The notes beneath the pieces were generated by a model. It was not told where the DNA came from, made no database searches, and saw only the letters and a list, made by a program, of their open reading frames with translations. Below are positions 45,064 to 53,365 of a stretch of DNA of 53,365 nt, in pieces. A program made the translations under genes and the position numbers. The number at the start of each line of letters is the position of its first letter. Position 1 is the first letter of the stretch. This DNA comes from Acidimicrobiia bacterium (GTDB lineage: Bacteria > Actinomycetota > Acidimicrobiia > Acidimicrobiales > Aldehydirespiratoraceae): positions 1 to 53,365 of the forward strand of contig JAHQYN010000009.1 in the NCBI GenBank assembly GCA_024421085.1, in the 5' to 3' direction.

Positions 45064-46158
45064 ATGAAGCGACTATTGGTATTGCTCATGGTGCTCGGCC
45101 TCATCGCCGCGGCCTGCGGCGACGACGACTCGGCCGATAACGGCGCCGGCGGCACAACCGCCCCCGCCGAATCCGGCGACGGCAGCGAAATGGCCGACGA
45201 CGGCAGCGACATGGCCGACGACGGCGATGACATGGTCGACCAGTCGCCGGGTCTGGATGAGTTGAACGTGGCCTATTTTTCGGAGTGGCCTACCCCGAAT
45301 CAGGTGGCGCAACTCGAGGAGACCTTCAACGATGAGTTGGGCTTGAACGTCAACTGGACGACGTTCGGCAATGGCAACGACATGAGCCGCGCGATGGAGT
45401 CAGGCGATATTGACATTGCCTACTCGCAAGGCTTGACGCCGTTCGTGAACGCGGTCACCGCTGGATCTGAATTCGAGCTCGTCGCAATCGCGGTGTCCTA
45501 CGCTGACAACGACAACTGTGTCGCACACCCTGACGCAGGTCTGACCGCTGACAACGCCGGCGAAGCGCTCGTCGGAGCGACGATAATGTCACCTCTCGGC
45601 AATGTCACAGAATTCAAGCTCAACAAGATGCTTGAGTACTTCGGTGTTGACGTTTCCGATGTCAACGTCGTGGGCGCTGAGGATGGAGCCTCGGTTCTCG
45701 CCGCGTTCGAGCGGGGAGACATTCAGGTCGGCTGCGCCTTCGGCGGGCCGATGTTCTCGATGCTCGAGACCGGCAACACACTGTGGACAGGTGCCGACCA
45801 ACTCGCCGAGGGCATCCGTGTCTTCGATGTGGTCTCCATACCGGCGAGCTTCGGCGCAGAGCACGGCGATGTAGTCACTCAGTTCCTGCAGGTCACTGAA
45901 GACGCGAACGCGGCCTACGCGGCAGACCCAGATTCCAAGATTGCCACTATTGCTGAGGCAGCAGCTCTCGACATCGACGGGACGGTCCAGAACCTGTCCG
46001 TCTTCAGTTTCCCGACGAGAGCGGAGCAGCTTGGCGCCGACTGGTTCGGTGGCAACGGTGTCAACGAAGCGATGCTCGCCCAGGCTGAGGGCAACCCGGA
46101 CGCTCTCAACGACTACAGCGACTTCATCAACACGTCGTATCTCGAAGCGGTCAACTAG
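45064..46158 (+). CDS. tauA: Taurine-type ABC transporter substrate-binding lipoprotein
   Basis: The 364-residue protein has a lipoprotein signal (MKRLLVLLMVLGLIAAACGD, lipobox IAAAC), an acidic Asp/Met/Gly linker (SEMADDGSDMADDGDD) and a periplasmic-binding-protein fold of the TauA/SsuA type (LNVAYFSEWPTPNQVAQLEE, DIDIAYSQGLTPFVNAV, GATIMSPLGNVTEFKLNKML). The ATG at 45064 follows GGAGG at eight bases; an in-frame ATG at 45049 would spoil the signal. It is 31 bases behind tpa. A strong hairpin follows the gene. Confidence 0.88.
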   Translation: MKRLLVLLMVLGLIAAACGDDDSADNGAGGTTAPAESGDGSEMADDGSDMADDGDDMVDQSPGLDELNVAYFSEWPTPNQVAQLEETFNDELGLNVNWTTFGNGNDMSRAMESGDIDIAYSQGLTPFVNAVTAGSEFELVAIAVSYADNDNCVAHPDAGLTADNAGEALVGATIMSPLGNVTEFKLNKMLEYFGVDVSDVNVVGAEDGASVLAAFERGDIQVGCAFGGPMFSMLETGNTLWTGADQLAEGIRVFDVVSIPASFGAEHGDVVTQFLQVTEDANAAYAADPDSKIATIAEAAALDIDGTVQNLSVFSFPTRAEQLGADWFGGNGVNEAMLAQAEGNPDALNDYSDFINTSYLEAVN

Positions 46159-46192
46159 CCCGGCGAATCGTTGGCAGCCGCGCTGCTTCTAC

Positions 46193-46228
46193 CTGGGGGC
46201 TTCGGGGAAGCGGACCCGAAGCCCCCAG
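46193..46228 (+). terminator. 14-bp hairpin between tauA and tauB
   Basis: CTGGGGGCTTCGGG (46193-46206) and its perfect complement (46215-46228) form a 14-pair stem with an 8-base loop. No T-run follows. It may stop part of transcription or protect the tauA mRNA, which would give more binding protein than permease. Confidence 0.75.
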
Positions 46229-46283
46229 TCGAGCAGTGGACTTCGTGGTTGATCGTTGGCATAATGAAATCACTTTATGGGGG

Positions 46284-47108
46284 ATGAGCGTCGTGAACGA
46301 CGAAACAGCCAACTTGTCCGTGTCGGCTTTAGGCATGGTCTACGAGGTGCCCAATGGCGAACCGGTGGAGGCACTTAACGATGTCTCGTTCAGCTTGGAA
46401 CAAGGGCGTTTGTTGACACTTCTCGGTCCTAGCGGCTGCGGCAAGACAACTCTGCTCAACATTCTCGCAGGATTTCTCGCTCCGACATCTGGCACGGTGA
46501 CTCTCGGCGGCTCGCCAATCACGGGCCCCAGCCAAGAACGGGGGATGGTCTTTCAGCAAGGTGCCTTGTTCGAGTGGCTCAGGGTGTCCGACAACATCTC
46601 GTTCGGGCCGCGAATGAACGGGCAGCGAAAACGGGTGTCAAAACCGCTGGTTGACCAGCTTCTCGCAACGGTCGGTCTGGCGGGTTTCGACGACAAGCGT
46701 GTCTACGAACTCTCCGGCGGGATGCAGCAGCGAGTCGCGCTCGCTCGTTGTCTGGCGAACGACCCGAAGATAATCCTGATGGACGAACCGCTCGGCGCAC
46801 TTGACGCGCTCACGCGCGAGAAAATGCAGGGATTGGTACTCGAGTTGTGGCAGAACACCGGAAAGACCGTGGTGCTCGTGACCCATAGCGTTGAGGAGGC
46901 TCTGTACCTAGGGGACCAGCTGTTCGTCATGGCCCCTCGGCCGGGTCGTATCGAACGTTCCTACGAATTGCCGTTTGCGAAGATCGGCCTCTCGACCTCT
47001 CCTCGGGAACTGAAGGCATCTCCTGAGTTCATTGAGAAACGGGAGGAAGTGCTTTCGCTGATCTGGGAGATGGAAGAACAGATCATGGGTCACGAGGACG
47101 GACGGTGA
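46284..47108 (+). CDS. tauB: Taurine-type ABC transporter ATPase
   Basis: The 274-residue protein has all ABC motifs: Walker A GPSGCGKTT (about residue 48), Q-loop MVFQQGALFEW, signature LSGGMQQRVALARCL (about 143), Walker B IILMDEPLGALD and the switch His in VTHSVEEALYLGD. This is the TauB/SsuB class. ATG 46284 has GGGGG just before it; a longer in-frame start at 46236 is less likely. It overlaps the permease GTG by four bases. Confidence 0.9.
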   Translation: MSVVNDETANLSVSALGMVYEVPNGEPVEALNDVSFSLEQGRLLTLLGPSGCGKTTLLNILAGFLAPTSGTVTLGGSPITGPSQERGMVFQQGALFEWLRVSDNISFGPRMNGQRKRVSKPLVDQLLATVGLAGFDDKRVYELSGGMQQRVALARCLANDPKIILMDEPLGALDALTREKMQGLVLELWQNTGKTVVLVTHSVEEALYLGDQLFVMAPRPGRIERSYELPFAKIGLSTSPRELKASPEFIEKREEVLSLIWEMEEQIMGHEDGR

Positions 47109-48106
47109 GCACGTTGCGCCAACGACTGTTCTCCCGCCTCTCGGGTTCGCGGTTTCGCACGACTTCCCAGGGTGCCACACAACGCAAGACAGTGACGTTC
47201 GGCGACGGTTCCGCTGTGTCTAGCAAGGTGTTGATCAGTGTTGCCAGCGTTCTTGTCCTGCTGGTGATCTGGTGGGCGGCGACCCACAAATGGGGTTTGC
47301 CCGACGGGTTTGCCGAGCAAGCCGAACGCGCGGACCGCACTGAAAGCCCCGAGGGCCGGTTCTCGGAGACGAAACTGGTTCGCGCCTGCAAGGCCGACCC
47401 GGACTGTTCGTACAGTCAGTTGTTCAACCACCGCACGTTGCCTTCCCCGGTCAACGTTTTGAAGGCGGTCAATGAACTCTCGACTGACGGGTGGCGTCAG
47501 AATACGCTTCAGGCCCACACTTGGGCGAGTCTGGAGAGGGTGCTCATCGGACTTCTGCTGGGGGTTGCCGTTGGCGTGCCGATTGGTTTGGCGATGGGTC
47601 TTTCGAGTGTCTTGAAGAGCTTGTTCGACCCGATCGTGGAAGGCTTCCGTCCGATACCACCGCTGGCATTCGTGCCTTTGTTGATTATCTGGTTCGGGAT
47701 CGGGGAGACCTCGAAGGTCACGCTTCTGTTCTTTGCCGCGTTGTGGATCATGATCATCGGTGCCCGTTCCGGTGTGTTGAGCGTGCAATTGTCCAAGGTG
47801 CATGCTGCCTACTCACTGGGGGCATCTCGGCCGCAGGTCCTCACCCGGGTGATCCTGCCCAACGCGCTCCCCGAGATCTTGACCGCGGTGCGCGTGTCGT
47901 TGGGCGTGTGTTGGGGGACGTTGGTGGCCGCGGAGATCGTGGCGGCGACCGAGGGCCTCGGATTCATGATCTGGGACGCTCAAAAGAAGCTCCGCATGGA
48001 CGTCGTCGTGGTCGGGATCATCGTGATCGGCGTGATGGGCGTCCTGCTCGACCTGGTCATGAGAAAACTCGAAACCCTGTTGATCCCCTGGCGAGGGAAG
48101 GGCTGA
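47105..48106 (+). CDS. tauC: Taurine-type ABC transporter permease
   Basis: The 333-residue protein has an N-terminal cytoplasmic extension, a first membrane helix ([17 protein letters not shown]) and a BPD-type permease domain with the EAA motif [24 protein letters not shown]. Between helix 1 and the core is a loop of about 75 residues with two Cys ([12 protein letters not shown]), longer than in most TauC proteins and probably outside the membrane. GTG 47105 overlaps tauB. The pair CxxxxxC might form a disulfide. Confidence 0.88.
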   Translation: MSTLRQRLFSRLSGSRFRTTSQGATQRKTVTFGDGSAVSSKVLISVASVLVLLVIWWAATHKWGLPDGFAEQAERADRTESPEGRFSETKLVRACKADPDCSYSQLFNHRTLPSPVNVLKAVNELSTDGWRQNTLQAHTWASLERVLIGLLLGVAVGVPIGLAMGLSSVLKSLFDPIVEGFRPIPPLAFVPLLIIWFGIGETSKVTLLFFAALWIMIIGARSGVLSVQLSKVHAAYSLGASRPQVLTRVILPNALPEILTAVRVSLGVCWGTLVAAEIVAATEGLGFMIWDAQKKLRMDVVVVGIIVIGVMGVLLDLVMRKLETLLIPWRGKG

Positions 48107-48116
48107 ACGCTTCGCT

Positions 48117-49076
48117 GTGAGCGTTCTTGAGGATTGGTACAGCAGGGCTCGGGCGAGTCGGCGGCGCATCATCTTGGCCGATGCGGGCGACCGGCGGGCT
48201 GTCGGGGCCGCTGATCGGCTCAATGCACAGGGTCTGGCCGAGGCATTGGTGGCGGGCAGGGACTTCGGCTCGCTCGCCGAGGTCGCCCATGATCCGGCAC
48301 TGCGCCTTGTTGAGGAACTGGCTGATGCACAGACGGGTCCCTGGGCCGGCCGTCGTCTGGATGTTGACGATCCGCTGGTGGTCTCTGCGGCTCTGGTCAA
48401 GACGGGCTGGGCTGCGGGGTGTGTGGCGGGTGCGAGCCGTCCCAGCGCCGAGGTGGTGCGGGCCGGATTGCGGGTGCTCGGGGTCGCGCCGGGAGTCGAG
48501 GCGGTGAGCAGCTGCTTCTTGTTGGTGCTGCCCGACGGCCGCGCCGTGGTCTACGGCGATTGTGGAGTGCTGCCCGATCCCGACGATCAGCAACTGGCCT
48601 CGGTGGCGGTCTCGAGCGCGGCCACGTTCGCCCAGCTGTCCGGCGAGGAGCCCCGGGTCGCCATGCTCTCGTTCTCGACCAAGGGGAGCGCACAACATCC
48701 GCGGGTCGACAAGGTTCGCCGCGCCGCGGCGATCGCTCAGCAGGCCGCGCCGGATCTGAAGATCGACGGCGAGCTGCAGTTCGACGCGGCCTGGGTTCCC
48801 GCGGTTGCTGCCCTCAAGGCCCCCGGCTCCGAGGTTGCCGGCAGAGCCAATGTGTTCGTCTTCCCAGACCTCGACTCCGGCAACATTGCTTACAAGATCA
48901 CCGAGCGGCTGGGCGGGGCGCTGGCGTTCGGGCCTCTGCTGCAGGGGCTCGACGGCGTTTTGCACGACCTGTCGCGGGGTTGTTCTGAAGACGATGTCGT
49001 CAACGTGGCGGTGATCGCCTCGATCCAAGCCTCCGCCCAGGCCTCCGCCCAAGCCTCAGCGTTGAGCCCGCTCTAA
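48117..49076 (+). CDS. pta: Phosphate acetyltransferase (short type)
   Basis: Pta converts the acetyl phosphate produced by Xsc into acetyl-CoA, which links taurine carbon to central metabolism. The 319-residue protein has [77 protein letters not shown] and [20 protein letters not shown], as in PTA_PTB enzymes. Such a short Pta is regularly coded with xsc in taurine degraders. The C-terminus carries a 12-base repeat (QASA units). The gene is ten bases behind tauC. Confidence 0.88.
   Translation: MSVLEDWYSRARASRRRIILADAGDRRAVGAADRLNAQGLAEALVAGRDFGSLAEVAHDPALRLVEELADAQTGPWAGRRLDVDDPLVVSAALVKTGWAAGCVAGASRPSAEVVRAGLRVLGVAPGVEAVSSCFLLVLPDGRAVVYGDCGVLPDPDDQQLASVAVSSAATFAQLSGEEPRVAMLSFSTKGSAQHPRVDKVRRAAAIAQQAAPDLKIDGELQFDAAWVPAVAALKAPGSEVAGRANVFVFPDLDSGNIAYKITERLGGALAFGPLLQGLDGVLHDLSRGCSEDDVVNVAVIASIQASAQASAQASALSPL
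49024..49064 (+). repeat. 12-base repeat at the pta 3' end
   Basis: About three units near CAAGCCTCCGCC encode [12 protein letters not shown], immediately before the final residues of Pta. Confidence 0.7.
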
Positions 49077-49087
49077 CGTAATGGTGA

Positions 49088-49093
49088 TAGCTT
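49088..49093 (+). promoter_or_regulatory. -10 box for the leaderless tetR-like gene
   Basis: TAGCTT ends seven bases before the GTG at 49101. Two TCTAACG motifs (49072-49078 and 49093-49099) flank it and could serve for autoregulation. Confidence 0.45.
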
Positions 49094-49100
49094 CTAACGC

Positions 49101-49763
49101 GTGAGCGGACTGCGCAGGCGGACTCTGGACCAGGCGCAGGTCATCGAGTGCGCGGCTTCTCTGGCGGACAGCGAGGGTTTCGACGCGGTCACGCTCACTC
49201 GCGTGGCCGACGAGCTCGGTGTTCGTCAACCGGCGCTGTATCGCCATGTCGACGGGTATGACGACCTCGTGAAGCAACTGGCTCTGAGAGGTCGCGAGAA
49301 GCTGGCCCGTTCGCTGACCGAGGCGGCCGTCGGCGTGTCGGGTCCTGAGGCGGTCGTGGCGATCGGGCGGGCCTGGCGGGAGGTGGTGAAGACCCATCCT
49401 GGTCTGTATGCGGCAACCGACCGGCACCCCTGCGCGGGCGATGTCGAGTTGGAGGCAGCGGTGGAGAGGATCGTGGCGGTCATTGCGCGGTCTTTGGGCA
49501 GCTTCAGCATCGACGAGGCTGAGCGTGTTCATGTGGCGCGCGGGTTGCGGAGCTCCTTCCACGGGTTCTCCCATCTCGAGTCTGGCGACGGGCATCCGCA
49601 CGAACACGACCTCGATGATACGTTCGATCACCTGCTGGAGCTGTTGATCGCCGGGATCCGCCATCTGGAGCGGGATTCTGTGCTAGGCGATTCTGTGCTA
49701 GGCGATTCTGTGCTAGGCGATTCTGTGCCAGGCGATTCTGTGCTAGATAGTCTTGCGGATTAG
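49101..49763 (+). CDS. TetR-family regulator in the taurine cluster
   Basis: The 220-residue protein has an N-terminal helix-turn-helix (VIECAASLADSEGFDAVTLTRVADELGVRQPALYRHVDG region, residues about 13-50) and a TetR C-terminal ligand domain of the WHG type (VHVARGLRSSFHGFSHLESG). From about residue 192 the protein ends in DSVLG repeats. Its place between pta and xsc suggests control of taurine genes by an intermediate, which is inference. The start is the GTG at 49101, with a promoter box but no ribosome-binding site. Confidence 0.85.
   Translation: MSGLRRRTLDQAQVIECAASLADSEGFDAVTLTRVADELGVRQPALYRHVDGYDDLVKQLALRGREKLARSLTEAAVGVSGPEAVVAIGRAWREVVKTHPGLYAATDRHPCAGDVELEAAVERIVAVIARSLGSFSIDEAERVHVARGLRSSFHGFSHLESGDGHPHEHDLDDTFDHLLELLIAGIRHLERDSVLGDSVLGDSVLGDSVPGDSVLDSLAD
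49674..49748 (+). repeat. In-frame 15-base tandem repeat at the tetR 3' end (5 copies)
   Basis: Five 15-base units (GATTCTGTGCTAGGC with small changes) encode DSVLG, DSVLG, DSVLG, DSVPG and DSVLD, after the conserved domain. Confidence 0.92.
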
Positions 49764-49777
49764 TTATAGGCTCTTAC

Positions 49778-49817
49778 AACCGGTTGGGAATGGAGACAGC
49801 CGGTTGGGAATGGAGGA
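49778..49817 (+). repeat. 20-base duplication of the xsc ribosome-binding region
   Basis: Two 20-base units containing CCGGTTGGGAATGGAG follow each other. The second ends in GGAGGA and acts as the xsc ribosome-binding site; the first offers a spare GGAG without a start codon. Confidence 0.85.
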
Positions 49818-49823
49818 ACCAGC

Positions 49824-51590
49824 ATGACCCGGATGACCCCCAGCGAAGCGTTCGTCGAAACCATGGTTGCCAACGGCGTGACCACCGTGTTTGGGATTAT
49901 GGGCAGCGCGTTCATGGACGCCATGGACATCTTCGAGCCCGCAGGCATCGAGTTGGTGCCGGTGGTCCACGAACAGGGCGCCGCCCACATGGCCGACGGT
50001 TACGCCCGGGTCAGCGGACGCCATGGAGTCGTCATCGGCCAGAACGGACCCGGCATCTCCAACTGTGTGACTGCTGTTGCAGCCGCCTTCTGGGCACACA
50101 GTCCCGTGGTCGTCGTCACCCCCGAAGCCGGAACGATGGGTATTGGTCTCGGCGGCTTCCAAGAGGCCAACCAACTGCCGATGTTCGAGGAGTTCACCAA
50201 GTATCAGGGGCACATCAACAACGAGAATCGCATGGCAGAGATCACTGCTCGCTGCTTCGACCGGGCGCTGTCGGAGATGGGCCCGACGCAGCTCAACATT
50301 CCTCGTGACCGCTTCTACGGCGACATCGATGTGGAGATTCCGACCCCGATGCGGCTGGACCGGGGCCCCGGGGGTGAGCGCACGCTAAACGAGGCGGCAG
50401 ACCTGTTGGCCCAAGCGCAGTTCCCGGTAATCGTCAGCGGTGGCGGCGTGGTGATGGGCGAGGGCATGGCCGAGGCGGTCGCTCTGGCCGAGAGGCTCGG
50501 CGCCCCGGTGGTCAACAGCTACCTGCACAACGATTCGTTCCCCGCTGGCCATCCGCAGTGGTGCGGGCCACTGGGCTATCAGGGCTCGAAAGCCGCGATG
50601 AAGCTGATCGCGCGGGCTGATGTGGTGCTGGCGCTGGGCACTCGCCTGGGGCCGTTCGGTACCCTGCCCCAGCATGGTCTCGACTACTGGCCGGCCGATG
50701 CGAAGATCATCCAGGTTGACGCTGATTCGAAGATGCTCGGCTTGGTCAAGAAGATCAATGTCGGAATCTGCGGCGATGCCGGTGCCGCCGCGGCGGCGCT
50801 GACCGCACGGTTGGAGCAGCGCACACTGGTAGCGGACCGCAACCGTGCGGAGCGGGAGTCCACGATGCACACAGAGAAGTCCGTCTGGGAGGCCGAGCTC
50901 GACGACTGGACCGAGGAGACCGACGACTTCAGCATCGATATGATCAAGGAGGCAGCGGCCGAGGAGGGCAGTTGGTTACACCCCCGCCAGGTCCTGCGTG
51001 AACTGGAGAAGGCGATGCCTGCTCGGGTGATGGTGTCCACCGACATCGGCAACATCAACTCGGTGTCCAACAGTTACCTGCGCTTCGAGGAGCCGCGGTC
51101 GTTCTTCGCGGCTATGAGCTGGGGCAACTGCGGGTATGCGCTGCCGACCATTATCGGTGCCAAGAAGGCTGCCGATGACCGTCCCGCGGTGGCGTATGCG
51201 GGTGACGGTGCCTGGGCCATGAGTATGGTCGAGGTGATGACCGCGGTGCGCCACGACATTCCCGTCACCGCGGTGGTGTTCCACAACCGCCAATGGGGGG
51301 CCGAGAAGAAGAACCAGGTCGACTTCTACGGTCGCCGGTTCGTGGCCGGGGAACTAGAGGGCGGCGAGAACTACGCGCACATCGCCGACGCGATGGGGGC
51401 GACCGGTGTCCGTGTTGATCAGCTCGACGACGTCGGGCCGGTGCTGGAGCGGGCGATCGACGATCAGCTGACGAAGCGGCAGACCACGGTGATCGAGGTC
51501 ATGACCACCAAGGAACTCGGCGACCCCTTCCGCAAGGATGCCCTGAGCCGCCCGGTCCGCCACCTGCAGAAGTACGCCGATTACACTTGA
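49824..51590 (+). CDS. xsc: Sulfoacetaldehyde acetyltransferase
   Basis: Xsc is a thiamine-diphosphate enzyme that splits sulfoacetaldehyde with phosphate into sulfite and acetyl phosphate. The 588-residue protein has the ThDP glutamate in VPVVHEQGAAHMADGYARV (about residue 49), a central domain, and the ThDP-Mg motif YAGDGAWAMSMVEVMTAVRHDIPVTAVVFHN (about 457 onward). Xsc-typical segments such as GFQEANQLPMFEEFTKYQGH, FGTLPQHGLDYWP and NRQWGAEKKNQVDFY separate it from acetolactate synthases. GGAGGA stands before the ATG. No sulfite dehydrogenase or exporter gene is in the window. Confidence 0.94.
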   Translation: MTRMTPSEAFVETMVANGVTTVFGIMGSAFMDAMDIFEPAGIELVPVVHEQGAAHMADGYARVSGRHGVVIGQNGPGISNCVTAVAAAFWAHSPVVVVTPEAGTMGIGLGGFQEANQLPMFEEFTKYQGHINNENRMAEITARCFDRALSEMGPTQLNIPRDRFYGDIDVEIPTPMRLDRGPGGERTLNEAADLLAQAQFPVIVSGGGVVMGEGMAEAVALAERLGAPVVNSYLHNDSFPAGHPQWCGPLGYQGSKAAMKLIARADVVLALGTRLGPFGTLPQHGLDYWPADAKIIQVDADSKMLGLVKKINVGICGDAGAAAAALTARLEQRTLVADRNRAERESTMHTEKSVWEAELDDWTEETDDFSIDMIKEAAAEEGSWLHPRQVLRELEKAMPARVMVSTDIGNINSVSNSYLRFEEPRSFFAAMSWGNCGYALPTIIGAKKAADDRPAVAYAGDGAWAMSMVEVMTAVRHDIPVTAVVFHNRQWGAEKKNQVDFYGRRFVAGELEGGENYAHIADAMGATGVRVDQLDDVGPVLERAIDDQLTKRQTTVIEVMTTKELGDPFRKDALSRPVRHLQKYADYT

Positions 51591-51615
51591 TGTGTTCGGG
51601 TGGTCCGTGTCGGTG

Positions 51616-51644
51616 TTGGTGTGTTGGTGGCTGCCGTGTAGAGT
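51616..51644 (+). promoter_or_regulatory. Promoter of the delta-60-repeat gene
   Basis: TTGGTG (51616-51621) and TAGAGT (51639-51644) are 17 bases apart, with TG just before the second box. The predicted leader of about 34 bases contains GGAAGGAG (51668-51675), nine bases before the ATG at 51685. Confidence 0.5.
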
Positions 51645-51684
51645 CGGCGTGCTTGCTGACGTGTATTGGAAGGAGCCCTCGCGC

Positions 51685-53365
<1,681 letters not shown>

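Overview
The window looks like a high-GC actinobacterial chromosome segment, probably from the class Acidimicrobiia or a close relative. The reasons are the GC-rich third codon positions, many GTG and TTG starts, NTGA stop/start overlaps, an actinobacterial integration host factor (mihF) before gmk and rpoZ, a PriA without helicase motifs, and the actinobacterial order DUF948/DUF6167 - alaS - ruvX - mltG - aroE - aroK - aroB - aroQ - pepP - efp - nusB - pyrR - pyrB - pyrC - carA - carB - pyrD - mihF - gmk - rpoZ - coaBC - metK - priA. I saw no tRNA, rRNA, insertion sequence or CRISPR array. The class-level placement is inference.

Layout. 1-892 (minus): 5' part of a glycine-betaine/choline-type binding lipoprotein. 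893-1230: non-coding, with a promoter and a dispersed repeat. 1231-3509: two small alaS-linked proteins and a frameshifted RecF/OLD-like ATPase. 3583-9410: alaS, ruvX, mltG, aroE. 9672-14665: prepilin peptidase, shikimate genes, Xaa-Pro peptidase, EF-P. 14662-24130: nusB, an acetyltransferase and the pyrimidine operon, headed by a PyrR-binding hairpin over the pyrR ribosome-binding site. 24183-29893: mihF, gmk, rpoZ, coaBC, metK, priA. 30088-31229 (minus): two RNA methyltransferase genes. 31363-36657: def, fmt, rsmB, a MogA/MoaB-like gene, ribD, hisG. 36672-43549: DUF1844, infC-rpmI-rplT, a SpoU methyltransferase, a small acetyltransferase, pheS-pheT. 43662-51590: a taurine dissimilation island (taurine-pyruvate aminotransferase, ABC importer, phosphate acetyltransferase, TetR regulator, sulfoacetaldehyde acetyltransferase). 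51685-end: a secreted delta-60-repeat protein whose reading frame passes through a (CA)n tract.

The main unexpected signal is at gene junctions. Several gaps between co-directional genes are filled by short tandem repeats, each array with its own unit, often built from the neighbouring gene's start or stop region. In at least six junctions (alaS-ruvX, mltG-aroE, aroB-aroQ, aroQ-pepP, carB-pyrD, pheS-pheT) the gap is tiled by mini-ORFs whose starts and stops overlap (ATGA) or lie one to two bases apart. A ribosome could then travel from the upstream stop to the downstream start without leaving the mRNA. Other arrays sit in frame inside mltG, aroB, nusB, coaBC, rsmB, pta and the tetR-like gene. 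Other points are a recurrent leaderless-promoter signature (a TANNNT box 6-7 bases before the start), an infC gene that seems to start at ATA, and probable phase variation of the last gene.
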